Below, piece after piece: positions 10,901-25,900 of a DNA stretch of 64,000 bases; within the stretch, counting starts at the first letter, position 1; each line of letters begins with the position of its first letter. The DNA is from Tanypteryx hageni (lineage: Eukaryota > Arthropoda > Insecta > Odonata > Petaluridae), in the NCBI GenBank assembly GCA_028673005.1, contig CM054113.1, positions 171,910,837 to 171,974,836 on the forward strand, written 5' to 3'. The notes under the pieces are model-generated. The model made no database searches, was not told where the DNA came from, and saw nothing but the letters and a program-made list of their open reading frames with translations. The position numbers and the translations under genes are program-made.

Positions 10901-13900
10901 AACTTTTTGAATAATAATGATCAACGGCATCAAAAGCTTTATGAAAATCATAGAATATGCCTCGAGCTTTGTTTTTTTGGTCAAGAGTATAATATACTTA
11001 TGATAGAAAGTGGAATATGGCTGTTATAGTAGACATTTTTTTTAAACCATGTTGTGATGGATTTATGAGGTTATGTTTTTCCAGGAAAGCGGTTAGACAA
11101 CTTGTCATGATATTTTAAAATAGTTTAAAGAAGGATGATAGATGAGATATTGGTCTGTAGTTATCTGGATTTTGTTTATCATTCTTTTTATGTATGGGTA
11201 TTATCAAGCTATTTTTTAGGTTGGAAAGAAAAATACCACTCATTAATGATTCATTCATAATATGGGTAAGGGGATCTATAATATATTGTTTTGATTTGAA
11301 CAGTATTGAACCTGGATCTTCTCCTGCTGAATGTTTTGAGACTATTTTCTTCAGAAAAGTTTCAACCTCATTTTTGTCAACTGGTTTCAGGAATATTGTG
11401 CATATGTTGGATGTATTATGACAATCTACATTCTCAGAATTATTTACAGCTAGAAGTTTATTAGTTGTTTTTGGATAATACCAGAAATAATTGTTGAATA
11501 CGTTAGCTATTTCTAAAGGGTTTGTAATTATGTTACTGTCTTGGAGTAATTGAAAGTTCTCAATCAGGGAATTGTTTGATTGTAATGAGTTAATTACCTG
11601 CCATGCTGTTTTAGTAGTGCATGTGGCATTATTGAGGTACTTATCATTGTAATGTTTTTTTGCTGTTATTATTTGCTCTTTATAGTGTTTTAATAAAGAT
11701 TTGTAGTTTGTCACTAGTATTGTATCCTTTGATGATTTTGTTTTGGCATGGAGATCACATAAATGTCTACCCATTTGTTTCAGTTCTGGAGTGATCCATT
11801 TTTGCACTGCATTATAACTTGTTTTTATAACCACTAATGGAAATGAGCAATTAAAGTGATAGAGAAATATTTCATAAAAATTATTAAATTTTTCATTTAC
11901 TGTATTTGCTTCATATACAGTGTGCCAATCAATGTTTGAGAGTCGACAAAAGAAGATGTTAATTTTGGCTGGGGTATATAGTATTTTGTACTAATAAGTC
12001 CTTGTCAATTTCTTATCTTCTATTTGAATTTCAACAAGTTGCCCAAGGTGATCTGAGAAACCTAAGGTTATACTTGAAAATCTAGTGAAAGAATTCGTGA
12101 TAAAGATAGTATTTATTGTAGTACTTGAGGATGTGGTTAATCTTGTTGGAGAATGAATTGTAGGTATCAAGTTGAAGGAGGATGTTAGATCCATGAGTAA
12201 CATTTTGTGTATTTTGTGTTTGCAGATCAATGTTAAAATCACCACATAAAATTACATTAATATCATAAATTACCATTTCATATAACATTTTTTCAAGGTT
12301 ATACAAGAATACATTAATACTATTTGGAGGTCTATAAACACAAATTACAAGAAACACTACTTTTGATTTATATATAGTGGCAGCACACTCCAACACCTTT
12401 TCAATGAAAAGCTGGTTTTATGCCCCTCATTGGTGATTTTGTTAATAATATGACCCCATCATTTTTGTATGTTTCATGGCAGAAGGAAGAAACAATTTTG
12501 TATCCTGGCTTATTAATAATGTCTAATTCACTTTCTTTAAAACCAGTTTTCAGAGATGCATACTATGTCTGGGTTAATGTCTGTAAGACCTACTTCTAGT
12601 TCATCAAGTTTGTTCTTTGCACACTGTGTGTTGATATGTACAATTTTTAAGGTTTCATGTAATAATTTCTTGGATTTACTAATCCCTGATTTTAATTGTG
12701 TGGTCATATTGAATTGTGCTTGTTCTTTGTCTTTACTATAAGCTGTTGATTTTGGAGATAAACTTCTTTCTATGTTCTCTTGATTGTTTAGTGATTGTAG
12801 TGTTTCTGGAGGTAGAATTGCTGAGCAACTGAACTTTTTGAATTTAATGCAGTGAACTGATACCCCAAGAGACTAGTAGGAGCTATCATATAATTTAGAT
12901 AATAGTGAAAGGTCTGCACTTATTTTAAATGACGACATCACTTCGTTTGAGTGGACTTTTTCACACGTGAATTCATGCCCCTTAAATTTATTGTTTAGGT
13001 AATTGATTATATTACTACATGTCGCAGTATTTTTTACATGGCCTAGATGAATCCTTGCTTTTTTTGAAATTCCGAAGTTTTCCTTTTGTGCATCGTTACT
13101 ATTTCCATAAATTGTACATTGAGGTCTTTGTTGTTTACCTCTCTTTCTAATTACAGTTGTAAATCCATCATTATTATCTATAGATACCTCGTTGTTGTGT
13201 ATTTAATCTATTTTGTTATGGCTATAATTTGTCTATTGGCGGCTGATGATCACGGAAAAGCTATTGTTTTGTGGTATTTACATAATTATCACTTTTCTGT
13301 TTGATTTGAGTTGTGATTTCACCGAGTGTACTTGGTTTTTCCACACCTCCTTTTGTATGTTTAGTTGTAATATTTTAATGTAATAAGTAAGTTTCACGCA
13401 TCATCGGGATTTGAACACTATCACTGCTTACAGTACCTGTAGGGACATTATTCCACTGGTATTCACTTCCCACTGTCTACTTTAGCTGCTGTTTTTCTAG
13501 TTCTTGTAATCTTTGGTTGAAGGCATCAAGGGTTTTCTGTATTTTGGCAAATTCAGTTGGAAATAGGTCAGATTGCGTGGTCTCGTCTCGTAGTCCTTTG
13601 GAAAGTTTTGGGTCACATATCTGACAAATCCAAATGATGCAAGTACTTCCCTGAATCACTAAATACTCCGTTACCATGATTCCTGTACATTCATGATGGT
13701 AGATGAATTTGCAACTACCACCACAAGGCAATTTATTATCGTTATTTACTTGATTATCGCACGTGTGACAGATGCTAGATATTCGCTTATATGCCATGAT
13801 AGCTGATCGTAAATAATCAGTATGAAACACAAGTATTGGTCATAAAAAATGTTGTCACAAAGAGCATATTCGTGAACCGCAAGCACGCAAAGTTCAAAAA

Positions 13901-16900
13901 GCTGGTGTATACAAATCAAATTAAAATTATACCATTAAATATTTAAATTCAAGTACAAACAAATCCAGATATTTTCAAATGACTTGTAATTCAACAAAAA
14001 GAAATATGCTTTGAAGGAAATTTTTATGGCTTCAATTACTCAAAAATTCAAAAAATAAAGCAAAGAAATAAGTACTATAATGCTAATAATATAGTTTAAA
14101 AACTAATGATAAATAATATAGCACAGCAAAATAATGTACAAATTCCATTAACATTTAATATCAGGAGAATAATAGGGCAAGTTCATTCAATTATGCTGAA
14201 AATCAAGATACATGAGTAGCATAGTAGTGATCACATTGGAGCAATACATATTTAGTGTCAAAAGAACTTTGACCTTCTTACCTTAACTTTTGTCACAACC
14301 CCCTTGATTGCCAACTTAGCTGAGGACAGCATCTGAATAGCTTGATTAGATGCATAATTCTGAACACATTCAATGTATGCTGTAACGAAACAAAATCAAC
14401 ATGAAAAACTTGGAAGTTCTACCGAGCAAATTAAACTGGAAATGTGCAACTTTGATAAGGATAAGAATGTTTCACAAGAATAAAAAATAAATGTGAAAAT
14501 TACATATACTACTGGTTTATCTCAACAATATTATAGTCTGCAAAAACAAAAAAATTCTGATCAATCAAAATGCCGGCATGAGCGAGCTAAGAAAATCAGA
14601 CTTACAACGAGCGGAATTACCCATTGAACATCAACGGGACTTTGCAGTGCAATTACAATATAACTTCTGAGGTGTGTATGTGTAAAAACTTATATATATA
14701 TATATAAATTGTGTAGAGAGGAAAGGCACCACTGTAAAATTGCAAGGTATAAGAGGAAGTTTTCAAAGAAATTTTAAGTTAATAGTGGTGCATTATGCTA
14801 AATAAACTAACAATTGTGAGGCCAGGAGGAAATATAATGTGATGGAAGCAAATGTGCAAAGGTGGAAGCAAGCAAAACAGAAACATGAAGGTCCTAACTC
14901 AACCTGGAAATCATTTAGTGGATCCAAATGAGGTCGATTTCATGAATTAGAAGAAGAGACTAAAATTTTTGCATACTCAAATAATGGACAAAAAACCAGT
15001 GTTGCGGGAAATCATTAAATTGAAAGCTCATGAATTAGTAAGATGACTAAACATTCCACTGCAAGAATTCAAGGCTAGAAATGGTTGGTGCAATGCTTAT
15101 GATGAAGAACTTCTCTATACCATTTGTTTACCTTCTTATTACACAGACGAACTTATTGCCTTCCAGAAGCATGTAATTGCATTGCAGAAAATTAATGATT
15201 ACCTTCTGAGCCAAATGTGTAATGCAGACAACACACCTTTTTTCGATATGTCATCATATTACACAGTTAATGAAAAAGACACAAAGAACATCATTATAAA
15301 AACTTCGGGGAATGAAAAAATGCATATTACTGCAATGCTGGCAGTGTTAGTGGATGGCACAAAGTTACCACTGTGTGTTATTTTAAAAATTGGTATTACA
15401 AAGGTTTTTCCTGAATAGACCTTGTTTTTTATTGTAGTCGTCTTCCTTTCAGGTTAAAACCGTAATTGTCATACCAACCCATAAGATCTTTATATTGTAA
15501 TGGACAAAAGCATGAAGGGACTAAATATAAAAACAAAGAGACTCAAGGGAAGAAATCTAAACAACTCAGAATTGAATGCAAATCTTTTGTTTACAGGGTA
15601 GATGCTCTATTAGTTGAGCTACCAAGGCTATCAGGGAGGCCTGGTCAGATATAATTAGTAGCTATAGACATAGCCTTGAGAATCATAAATTCAATGATGT
15701 GGTCAGCCTATGATAATGGCTCCAATATGAGAGGTAGAAATAGTTTGCAAAAACGAGTTACCAGTACAATGCCATCAAAGTCAGTAAGGTACTGGAAAAA
15801 TCAGTACTGTTGGTTGATTTAGTTATGGGGAGTCTACAATTTTTCTGGCACTGGGGCCTGCGGCTTACTTGTTCCGCCGCCGAGTATGATTCTTTATTCT
15901 CAAATTAGCTGGAAGGGACACACTCAATTCCAAGTAGAGAATTTTTCTTCTCTTGGGAATTTTCATGGAATTAATATGTTTTATTTCACAAAAATTAAAC
16001 TTTATATTTACAAGGTCTTAATTCAGTTTTTTAATACTTAAACAGCTATCAAATACATTTATAAAATGTTACCAGTGAAAAATGCTACTTAAAAGACTAT
16101 TCTCATTGTTTTCACCACTTTTTAAAAAATTACGACATTTTTACTTTGCATCCATGTTAGACCTTCATAAAATAGGGTAAGAGGACAAAAGGAAGCAAAT
16201 TAAACTAGAGATTAGATATAACACTGCAAATTACCATTTGCAAGTCCTTCACTCATTTCTATGGCCTCGACACAAGATTTGACATCTCTCTCCCAATTAG
16301 GAGGTTGGACAGCACTTCTGTGGCCCTTCTGCAGGAACTGTGCAACTTTGGTCAGAGTTTCAGGTGTAGGGTCACTCGTTCCTGATGTCAACTTGGCATA
16401 GAGAAGCCAAACTTTTGCATCGTTTGTCACCTGAAATCGATGGATAAAATTAACAGATGATGATGCTTTCAAAAGATATCATATTTTTCGGCATATAAGA
16501 GGCACCCTGGATTTTTAGATTTGTCAGGAAAAAAGTACCGTATATGCTAGCGTATAAGTCAACCTTTGAAAAAATTCCGAAAACTTAAGGTCGACTTATA
16601 TGCCGAATATAAAATGTGACCCTTAAATAACAGATTAAAAACATTGATGTTTATGAAAACATTTGATCTTACGGCATAGGTGATCACCATTTTGAATCAG
16701 CTGCTCCATTGTTAACATATTGTCATTTATTTTAGAAGATTTAAGATAATTATTTTTAATAGTTAATAAAAAGTAAAATTTTAACTTTTGTTTTTATTAC
16801 TGAATTTCAAAAATATAAACGATCTATTTCCAATTACAGGAACGAAGGATAAATTGAAATACATTCTGCTAATAGATGGCAATATGGTATATGACATCTT

Positions 16901-19900
16901 TCTTAAATTAAACAAATGATTTAATAATTCAAAAATTGACACTGCATTTTTGGAAAAGGTTACATTTAGGTTTTAAAAACCATAAAATTCCTCGTATTCT
17001 TCATTCGAAGTTTTTTAGCGAAAAAGTGGGGGTCGACTTATATGGCGAATATCTAGTCATGTATTTACAATAAAAAAAATCGAGGTAGACTTATATGCCA
17101 GGTCGACTTATACACCAGCATATACGGTATTTTGGTTCAAGAAGACATTTAGGAAGGGCCATGGTGTGTATTATTTCCAGCTATGATTAAATTCATATAT
17201 GGCAGTATTTACAGAAAATATTACTGTGTGATAACAGTTATATATAACATATTAGATAAACTTCATTCATAAAATAAATAGAGATGATCTAAAACATAAA
17301 TAATAGCTTCAAGATTTGTATAGCCTAATGTGCCATGTGAATTCGGCAGTTGTATTAATTAAGCTATTGGAGTTCGCCGCACGTATAGGTACCCCATACT
17401 GATAGTACTTATTTAAACATAAGTACAAGATGATTTTTTAATTTAATGGGATAAATAATTAATGTAATGCATATGTAATAACAATACATATGCTCAACTA
17501 GTCCTTTTTCTTCTGCAACATAATGATTTTGATAGATATAGCAATACAAAAATTCCTCAGTTGTACTATTGATCACTTCCTCCTTTAGTTGTGTCCATTT
17601 CAGACCTACCTTACTAATATTATGTTTTTATTATCCCATCGGCATCAGTTTTTCCTCTTTTTCTCTATTCACAGATCATTTTTTTCTGTGGTTTTTCCAT
17701 CATCAAGAATTAGTTTTTGAAGCTGTTGTACACCAATATGTTCATAATAAATAATTATTAAAAAATAATCGTCATATACTTCGTTTTCTTGACTTTAAAT
17801 TACTGTAAATACTCATGTATAATGTGCTCTCCTGTATAACGCGAACCCATACTTTTTGCCAAAAAATTCCGACTTTTTGGTGTACCCTTTGTATAATGTG
17901 CACTTGATTTCAAGAGGTATAAGAACAAAATTTTAGAATTATAATGTCATGTTAGGTATTAAATAGAGTACCATAAGTAAATAAATACAGACCCTTTACG
18001 GGATAAGCAATATTCGACTTACGCAAATCCGACTTTACATATAAACCTCCAGAAATAAATTTTTTAAATCAAAAAATTCCAAGTTGTGGAAATTTGCTTA
18101 CAAGGCAAAATGTTTTAGGCTTAAAGGTCAAATTTCAAATGAAGTTTAAACACGTCAATTTATATTTAATTTATCTAACTATATGTAACACTTATTTTAC
18201 AGAATATTGAATGGCTAGAGAAATTAAATGACTGTATTTAATATGAAATCTTAAATTTCACTGCATATTGTGGTCGCCTTCTTCACATAGTTATTTGGTG
18301 CTGAAGATGATAAGGAAGATGAATTCTATGGGTTTTAAATTACTTACATTGTTAATTATATATAATACAATTTTTTACTGCAAGTGTTAAAAAAATCACC
18401 ATACACCAAGATATAAACTCATAAACCAATGCGACAGCATTTGAACTATACAGAGCCCATTTAAATAAGATAATAGTTTTCATTTTCTGCAAAATTAAGA
18501 CATCTATCCAGAATTTCTAAATTTTCTGGTAATCGGCTTCGCGTCCAAATTTTCCAATTTCAAGTTTAATGGCTCAGATTGCTTTTTTAAAGCAATAACT
18601 ATAATCATCATTAAGACAATAGCTTATATGTTACACTAAAATTTATGTAAAAATTTGGATATTTTGTGTTATGATTGTGGTCTCATCATCCGTGCCTCTT
18701 ATAGTTGGGAGTACCAACGAAGGCGGTTTAGTCATGATTACTGCACAGAGAGAGAGAAATACATGTTACATTGCTGCCACACCGCCAGCCTGCATAAGCT
18801 TTCACTCGGAAAACAACGCATGATGCACAAAGTCCTATGCCACAAGCGCTCGCCATTCGCTCTTGAGAGCTGGCAACATTGCAACCAGCTGTACATGTTG
18901 AATCGTCTGCTTGCTCCGACTCGTTTTTGAAGTACTGATACACTTTATATACGATTTCTCTTGCTTGTTTGTGCAAAACCTTGTGTTTACTTCCTTCACC
19001 CTCCAATTTAGAGCACCACAAGACGGTACTATTTAAATCTCAATCGTAAAACATGCAAATAAACATGAAAATCACGCCGCAAATAAACACGAAAATCACG
19101 CCGCAAATGTACAAACCACACGCCAAGAGCTGCTGTAACTGACTGATGCTGATTGGCTAAGTGAAGGACCGAGAGAAACACGTGGCATTCCTAGCCTTCT
19201 GCGCATCCTGTTGCCACCCGCCTTTGTTCATGCTCCCTACTATAGTACATATCGGAATAAAAAAATTAATTAAAAATTATCACGTCATCATATGTATACG
19301 TTGTTGGCTGAAATCAAATGGATTATAATGCAGTCTACTGTCCTTGCAAAAAGTCTAAGACACCCGAGTTAGAAACCATATATCTCGAAAACAACTACAA
19401 CGATTTTAATGCGGTGAAAAGTAGCAGTTAGAGGATTTATTTCTATGTTTATTGATGCACATCTTAAATTTATAGTCTGAAGTAGGATCTGGTGCTTTCC
19501 CGGTGGATTGCTTGTAGAAACTTTTCTCGGGTACACAACCGGGTCAAAGTTTGATCTAGGATCAACGTTTCGACGGCTGACTCTGCCATCTTCTAAAAAT
19601 ATGTTTTGTCCGCTATATATACTAATTCTTAGGCCGTAACGGTCTGATACGCCCGCCCACCAATCAGGTTCCGTCTTTCTCCCACCAATCAGGTTCCGTC
19701 TTTCCGCCCACCAATCGCATTGCGTCTTCCCTCCCCGATTTTTTGGAGGATCGGTTCCCAGGTTCTGCTGAGCGAGTAGCCCGAGTCCCTGTTGATTTTA
19801 TTGTCCCCAAGACGGATCTCAATGGATTCTTTGACCAACCGGTCCCAGAAACCTTTGGTATGTTGTAATGTTTTGGTTTTTTCCCAAAAGATCTTGTGGT

Positions 19901-22900
19901 CGTGGCTGAGGCTGTGCTCTGCCACCGCAGATTTCTCGGGCTGTCCCAACCTTATGCACCTCATGTGCTCTTTTAACCGGGTTTTGATGGTGCGGCCAGT
20001 TTCCCCGATGTATGAGGCGCCGCACTCGCATGGTATACTGTAGACCCCCGGAGCCTTTAATCCGAGATCGTCCTTAGCTCGGGCTAGTTGGTCTCTAAGT
20101 TTCCCTGGTGGTTTGTGCACTGTCTTGATACCATGCTTTCCCAGTATCCTTGAGATCTTGCCGGATATGGTAGAGACGTAGGGTAGACAGGCAGTGGCGA
20201 CAGGTTTTTCCTCTTCCTTCACGGATTTTCCTTTTTTCATTCGGGCGTCGGCCCTTTTCAGGGCCATCGAGATGTCCCGTTCATGGTAACCATTCTGCTG
20301 TAGCGTTGTCCTCAGATGGTTTATCTCTTTGGGCAGATTCTCCTTGTCGGAGATGGAATGGGCTCGGAAGGTCTAGTGGAGAGAACTGCCCTGCGTTGTG
20401 AGGGGTGGTGGTGACTGCTGGCATTAAGGTATATAATATATATAATATAATATATAATGCAGCCTGACAAAACCATCTCAAGTGAGCCAGTGAAAGGATG
20501 TAAAAAAAAACAAGACATGACCACTCATATTCTATACAAATGTAAGGGACAAAGGGATTGTAGCTGTAATTGGAAAGACTGCAAATCCTCCATGCTTTAA
20601 GAATTTTAAACCATCCCTTTGTGAATTATAGGCACAATAGTAAAGTGTGGATGAATACAACTGAATTTAATGAGTGACTAAAAAATTTGAATCAAGAGAT
20701 AAAAAAGAAGAAGTGCTTTGTGTTTTTGCTTCTAGACAACACACCTTGTGACAAAGCCTTAGTAATGTGAGACGAGTTTGTGCCACCCAATTGTGCTAGA
20801 TTTCTGCAGACTGTTTAAACATCATTTTTGTTTTGAAAATATAATTGTATTTATGAGTCGGGAACCTATCCTCCTTTTTCCCATAAGCTGTTGGTTTCAA
20901 TTATCGTGGTTTCCATTTTTGCAGTATTCTCTGAAATATATCCTCCATGAAGTTTGAGGGTCTACTATATTTGCAAAAACAGTTAACAGGTTCAGCCCGA
21001 AAGCCAATAAACAAATTTTATATGTCTTATTGTACGTAAAAATTAAGCAAAAAACTACCTGAGCAGTAAGCCGGCCAAACAAAGCAAGAGATTTGGCCTT
21101 CAGCCTACCAGAAGGCACTCCCTGGTTGTCCAGCTCATTTTTTGTAACAGCTTTTACTAGGATCTCTAATACCTCTGTATCCACATGCTTCTCCTTCAAA
21201 TCCAGTATCCGATGATAAGCACGGATCACCTGTGCATCAAAGAACATAATGAAAATAGAAAATAATTTTTCTACTGAATGAACAAATGATTAGATTAGTG
21301 GTGCAATGTCAGATTTTCATAATTGTAAAACATTTTTTCTTCGATTTACTATAAGGTCAACATTATTTCTGGATTGTTCATTTGATACTTATCTCTGGTC
21401 ACTAAGTTAAAATTTGATTTTAAATTCAATTCTAAAAATTTACTCCTGTAGTTTTGCAGCAAAAAGATGCAAAGACAAAGCCAAAAAATACATTATGTTA
21501 GCTGTGCAACTACATAAATATAAAAAACATAGCTTGAGGCAGTTCATATGCATAAAATGTTTACAACACGAAAATTACATTTATAAATTAGTTTAAAAAC
21601 TAGCAAGATCCTGCTTAGCATAGTGTTGAAGAATTTAAAAATATTGACCATGCTAAAACTGCTTCATGATACAATACGAGAAATCTAGAAAATTTTACTT
21701 TAAATTAAGAGTACATTGTATTTACACCAGATTAAGAATAACTAATGAAGATTATTGTTTCTTTTTTACAAATTCAATCATATTTTTAAAAAATATTATA
21801 ATACTAACCTCCTCAAATTCTCCACAATCTGTACTGACAACCATTAAGTTATCCCAAACCTTCCAGTTCTCAAAATTACATTTGAGTGCTTCCTGTAAAG
21901 CCTTCCATGCCCGTGCCTTCTGCCCTGATTTCACATAAGCTTTTGCCAAGTTGTTCCAAGCTTCAAAGTTCTATATGGAATAAAAAATGTGGAAATGATA
22001 GAGACATTAAAAATGCATATTTCTCAGCACTTCATCAACCGTAGTACAGCCAAACCTCACATATCCAGTTATTGAAAATTAAATATGATCAATAATCTGT
22101 ATCGTTTTGAATAGCTAATATAGAGTTCAACTTTGCAAATTTAGGAGATCTTAAATCATAACTATAACCCAGGCATGTAAAACTCGAAGAGGTATAAGGG
22201 CCATATTGAAGCAATGGATGTTATAGAAGGGCCACATTAGGATTACATTTGTTTAACACATTCGCGACAGAAGGCATTTTCGTTGTCCTTCATAAATTTT
22301 TTAAAAATATCTTTTATTTTAATATTGTTCAATATGCTTTTTTGATAAAAAAAACTCCTTTTTACTTCTAGTCTGAGAAAATTATGTATAACATGCCCTT
22401 ATTACCTCTTTAGGCTGGTTTTCAAAGGAAACAGCCTTATGAAATGGTCCTGTCTGTGTGTGTGTCCCCTACTAACAACTTTTGATCCAATGGACCGATT
22501 TTCATGAAACTTGGTATGAGGCTCATGCTGCCAGGTCCCACCTCTGGGCTATATTTTATTTGGTGAAGATTGAAGTTCCGGGTTCGATTCCAGTAAAGTT
22601 TTTTGCCTATTTGTTTTACATAGGAAATCTCAAATCCATTGTGCAGAGATGTTTTCTTTAATAGATTAAAATATCTTAAAATTATGATATCGGAGTGAGG
22701 TTTGTACTGTTCTAAGGGGAAAAGAATGTAGATTCTAATTCTTATCACCAAATTTTGATAATTGATCGTATTTTCTTGAATTTCCATTAAAACATAGCGT
22801 TTTTGCATTTTAAATCGCATTTTATCGGATTGTTGCCATGCACACGATTATTACCAAACTTGGCTTGAGCATAGACGAGTGAACAAATGGGTTCTTTTCT

Positions 22901-25900
22901 TCTCCACTTGACTACTCTTCAGCAATGAACAGTTGCTACAGACATATTAGCGCATATACAGTAACATTTATTAAATTCGTTTATTTTTAAAAAATACATG
23001 CAATATATGTCAGAAAGAGATTTTGACATTGTTTTTAGTATTTTAAACTTGATAACGCTCTATTAATTTGTATTCCAATTTTTCTCTATCATCGATAAAC
23101 TATGAACTACAAGTGGTATTTATGGTATGAGAATTCCTTGGAATGACTAACACATACTGAAACATTTCCTGTCAATATACATAAGTAATCAATTCAGGAC
23201 GTCAACTTTGGGAAACCAGCCTGCATTTGGACTTCTTGTTTATCATGCAACGGAAGCATGTGCTTTAAGTATTATAATTTATTCTACAATCATTGTTTTA
23301 CTTTATATATTTGCCCACTGATAAAATTTATATGCAAATGGTATTAGAAATATAAATTAGATGTGTTGAAGAAATTTTGATGCAAAATATAAACATTTAT
23401 AATAAAATAAGGCAATTTTGTAATGAAATGCAAAAATTTCGTATGTCATGACTCGCCAGCATACCTTCCTCTTACAAAATTTCAATGCGTCTTGGTTTTA
23501 TCCCTCTCTTATTTCCCGAAAAAGGTTTGCCTGGAGGTAACCTTTCTATTTTGTTTGATCTGCCACTCAAGATGTTAACCAAGGTCTATCGTGTGGTGGC
23601 AACTTTCCCTTTGCCCAGGCTCACTCACTCGCTGCAGTACCCTCCAGAAGCCCTCACACTCTTACTGAACTGTAATAAAGTCTTTCTGAAGATATTTTCA
23701 TGACCCACCACATACTTAACTGCAGCACATGCTATTTTAACCTTTGCGATGCACCTCATCCCGAGTGAAGACTTGAATGGAAGAGACATACACCCACACA
23801 AGATGTCTGAGGTTTATTATCAAGAGGCAGCTTCAGCCCTGTACAGCCCTTCAAAGACCTAATAAAGCTTTTGTTTGAACCCTCTTGGCATTTTCTTCGT
23901 GTGCAGCAGTGTTCTCCATTATAGCATCAGTGAATATACATATAAGTTTCACCCCCACTCCACTCCATCCTGGGAAGTTCACTATTTACATTCATTCTCT
24001 CTTTGGTTTTTGTACGAGTAACACTATGATATGTATAATATCATTGAAATCCTTTTGATATATTTGCAACACCAGTGGAACCCAAGGCTGATTCAGATGT
24101 TTCAATTTCAGGTTTTTCAGATTTTGAAGATTCTTATAAGCCCTCAGATTATGTCGAAGATATTGATTCACCATCTTCAGAAGAGCTCAGCAAAGGAGTA
24201 GCATTTTCTGCAGAGGAAGATGATGATGATAAGATAGCAGGAGATTCCAACATATGAAGAGACTACACAGATACTGCTCAGGAATTTCCTTACAGTGGAA
24301 ATGATGGGCTGCAAGTGGATTTGGATCTGTCAAAGCCAGTGAGTTTATACAGTAAACTTGATTATAATGAACATGGAGGGACTGGGAGGTTTTAGCCGCT
24401 ATATTCGAGGCACCGCTCTGAGTAGGGGAAGGGGGCTGGGGAGTTGAAAAAGATAGCGGTACAAAATAAGAATGTGTTGCATTCACAAAAAATTGTAATC
24501 ATATGCAATTTGTATTTACAACACATATTCATATGTACATACATGTCAGATAAAGTTCACAGATACATTTCACAGAATACATATTTACGGAATATTCATA
24601 TTTTTAATTTGCATATTCATTGTATTTAATGTTTTTTAAAATATGTAGTATACATGTAGTGTCATTTTAGTTTGTTTTTTCTTTGATAGTTCTTTTTCTA
24701 CTGCTTTTCTTATTTTTTCAATAGAAAAAATGCTTTGTAACTAACAGAGTTCGTTAAATAAAAATTTGTAAGAATCTTCAATGCTTGTAGAGCTTCTCGG
24801 CGTGTCACCTTAGTTAAAAGTTCATCTTCTTTACCTTCTTCTTCATCCTCATTCTCCTCCTCCGTGCATCCAGCAATATCCTCAACAATGTCGTATATAG
24901 TCAGGACTTCATATGTTAGGACTTCGGTATCAATCCTGATGAAATCCTCCATATCTTTCCTGATGATGTCTGAATCAATAACCTCTTGCGAGGAGTTGAT
25001 GATTAGCGGAAGGAGTTCCTAATTGTTGCCTCCGATACTTTAGACCAGGATTGGGCAATGAGCATTATACCATCAAGCACAGTAAACGTTTCTTTTGCTT
25101 GGCCGCCACCGATTGCGTTGACGATTTCCTTCAGCATTTATTTCCTGTCGTGAGATTTAAAGCTCTATATCCTACCCTAGTCCATTGGCAGTAATGTAGT
25201 AGTCATGTTTGGAGGTATATGAACCAAAAAGATGTTGGTTAACTCTATCCTGGGATGAGCAGTGCAATTGTCCACAAGCAATAGAATCTTTCTTTGCTTT
25301 ATACGAAGGTCCGTGTCCCAGCCCCTCAAGTGTTGACAAAAAATATCAAACGTCATCCATGCTTTAATGTTTGGAAGAGACAACGTTTTTGAAGCAGCAG
25401 GGATTTTTCGATTTTTCAACGGCAAGTAACTTTCTCTTGTTTGTTCCCATAATGTTCGCACAGACCAGGACCATTAGACTTCTTCCCACTTCCCAAAAAC
25501 TTTCTTATTCACCATCAATGTCTATTCTTTTTTGCTACTTTGTTGTTAATTACATAATTTGCAGCAGCACAACTGAACAGATATTCCTTGTTCAAAGTCA
25601 TATTGTCAACTGACTTGTCTAACCAAATGTGAACGCTTAAAAAGTTTATACTTGTATTAGATTTGTATATGCTAAATCATTTACAAATCTAGGACAGGTC
25701 TCATACTTCTATTTGGATTTGTCATAAACATGTATATAGTGTGAATGTCCCTTTAAGTTTACCACAAATTCCATCAAAGATATATTTTATGTTAAACCAT
25801 AATCTAAGCTCAGTACCACTAAATAATCTGTAATTGTCAGAAAACCATAGTTTTGGATTTTAGAGATTTGACTGTATTATTACATGTAAATGAGCAATTA

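Larger units (their letters stand above)
9727..13845 (-). mobile_element. Non-LTR retrotransposon (Jockey/CR1-like LINE)
   Basis: Two-ORF LINE on the minus strand, tail near 9727 (short TGAATGAATGAA tract). ORF1 with a PHD-like zinc finger lies at 13830-13477; ORF2 with endonuclease and reverse transcriptase at about 12700-9850. Near full length but with several frameshifts. Family placement is by motif only. Confidence 0.85.
8697..13909. mobile_element. TIR DNA transposon split by a LINE
   Basis: The left end TATACACCACCTTTTTGAAC (8695) and inverted right end TATACACCAGCTTTTTGAAC (13911) are strong TIRs, with further matching CACGAA/CGTGAA motifs inside. No transposase was recognised. The inner part 8860-9540 is a tandem array, and most of 9727-13845 is a non-LTR retrotransposon inserted on the minus strand. 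Confidence 0.75.

Noticed and set aside
18655..19021. Overlapping open frames on both strands with many Cys
   Set aside because: They lie inside a TIR MITE; the frames are by-products of a GC-richer, stop-poor stretch.
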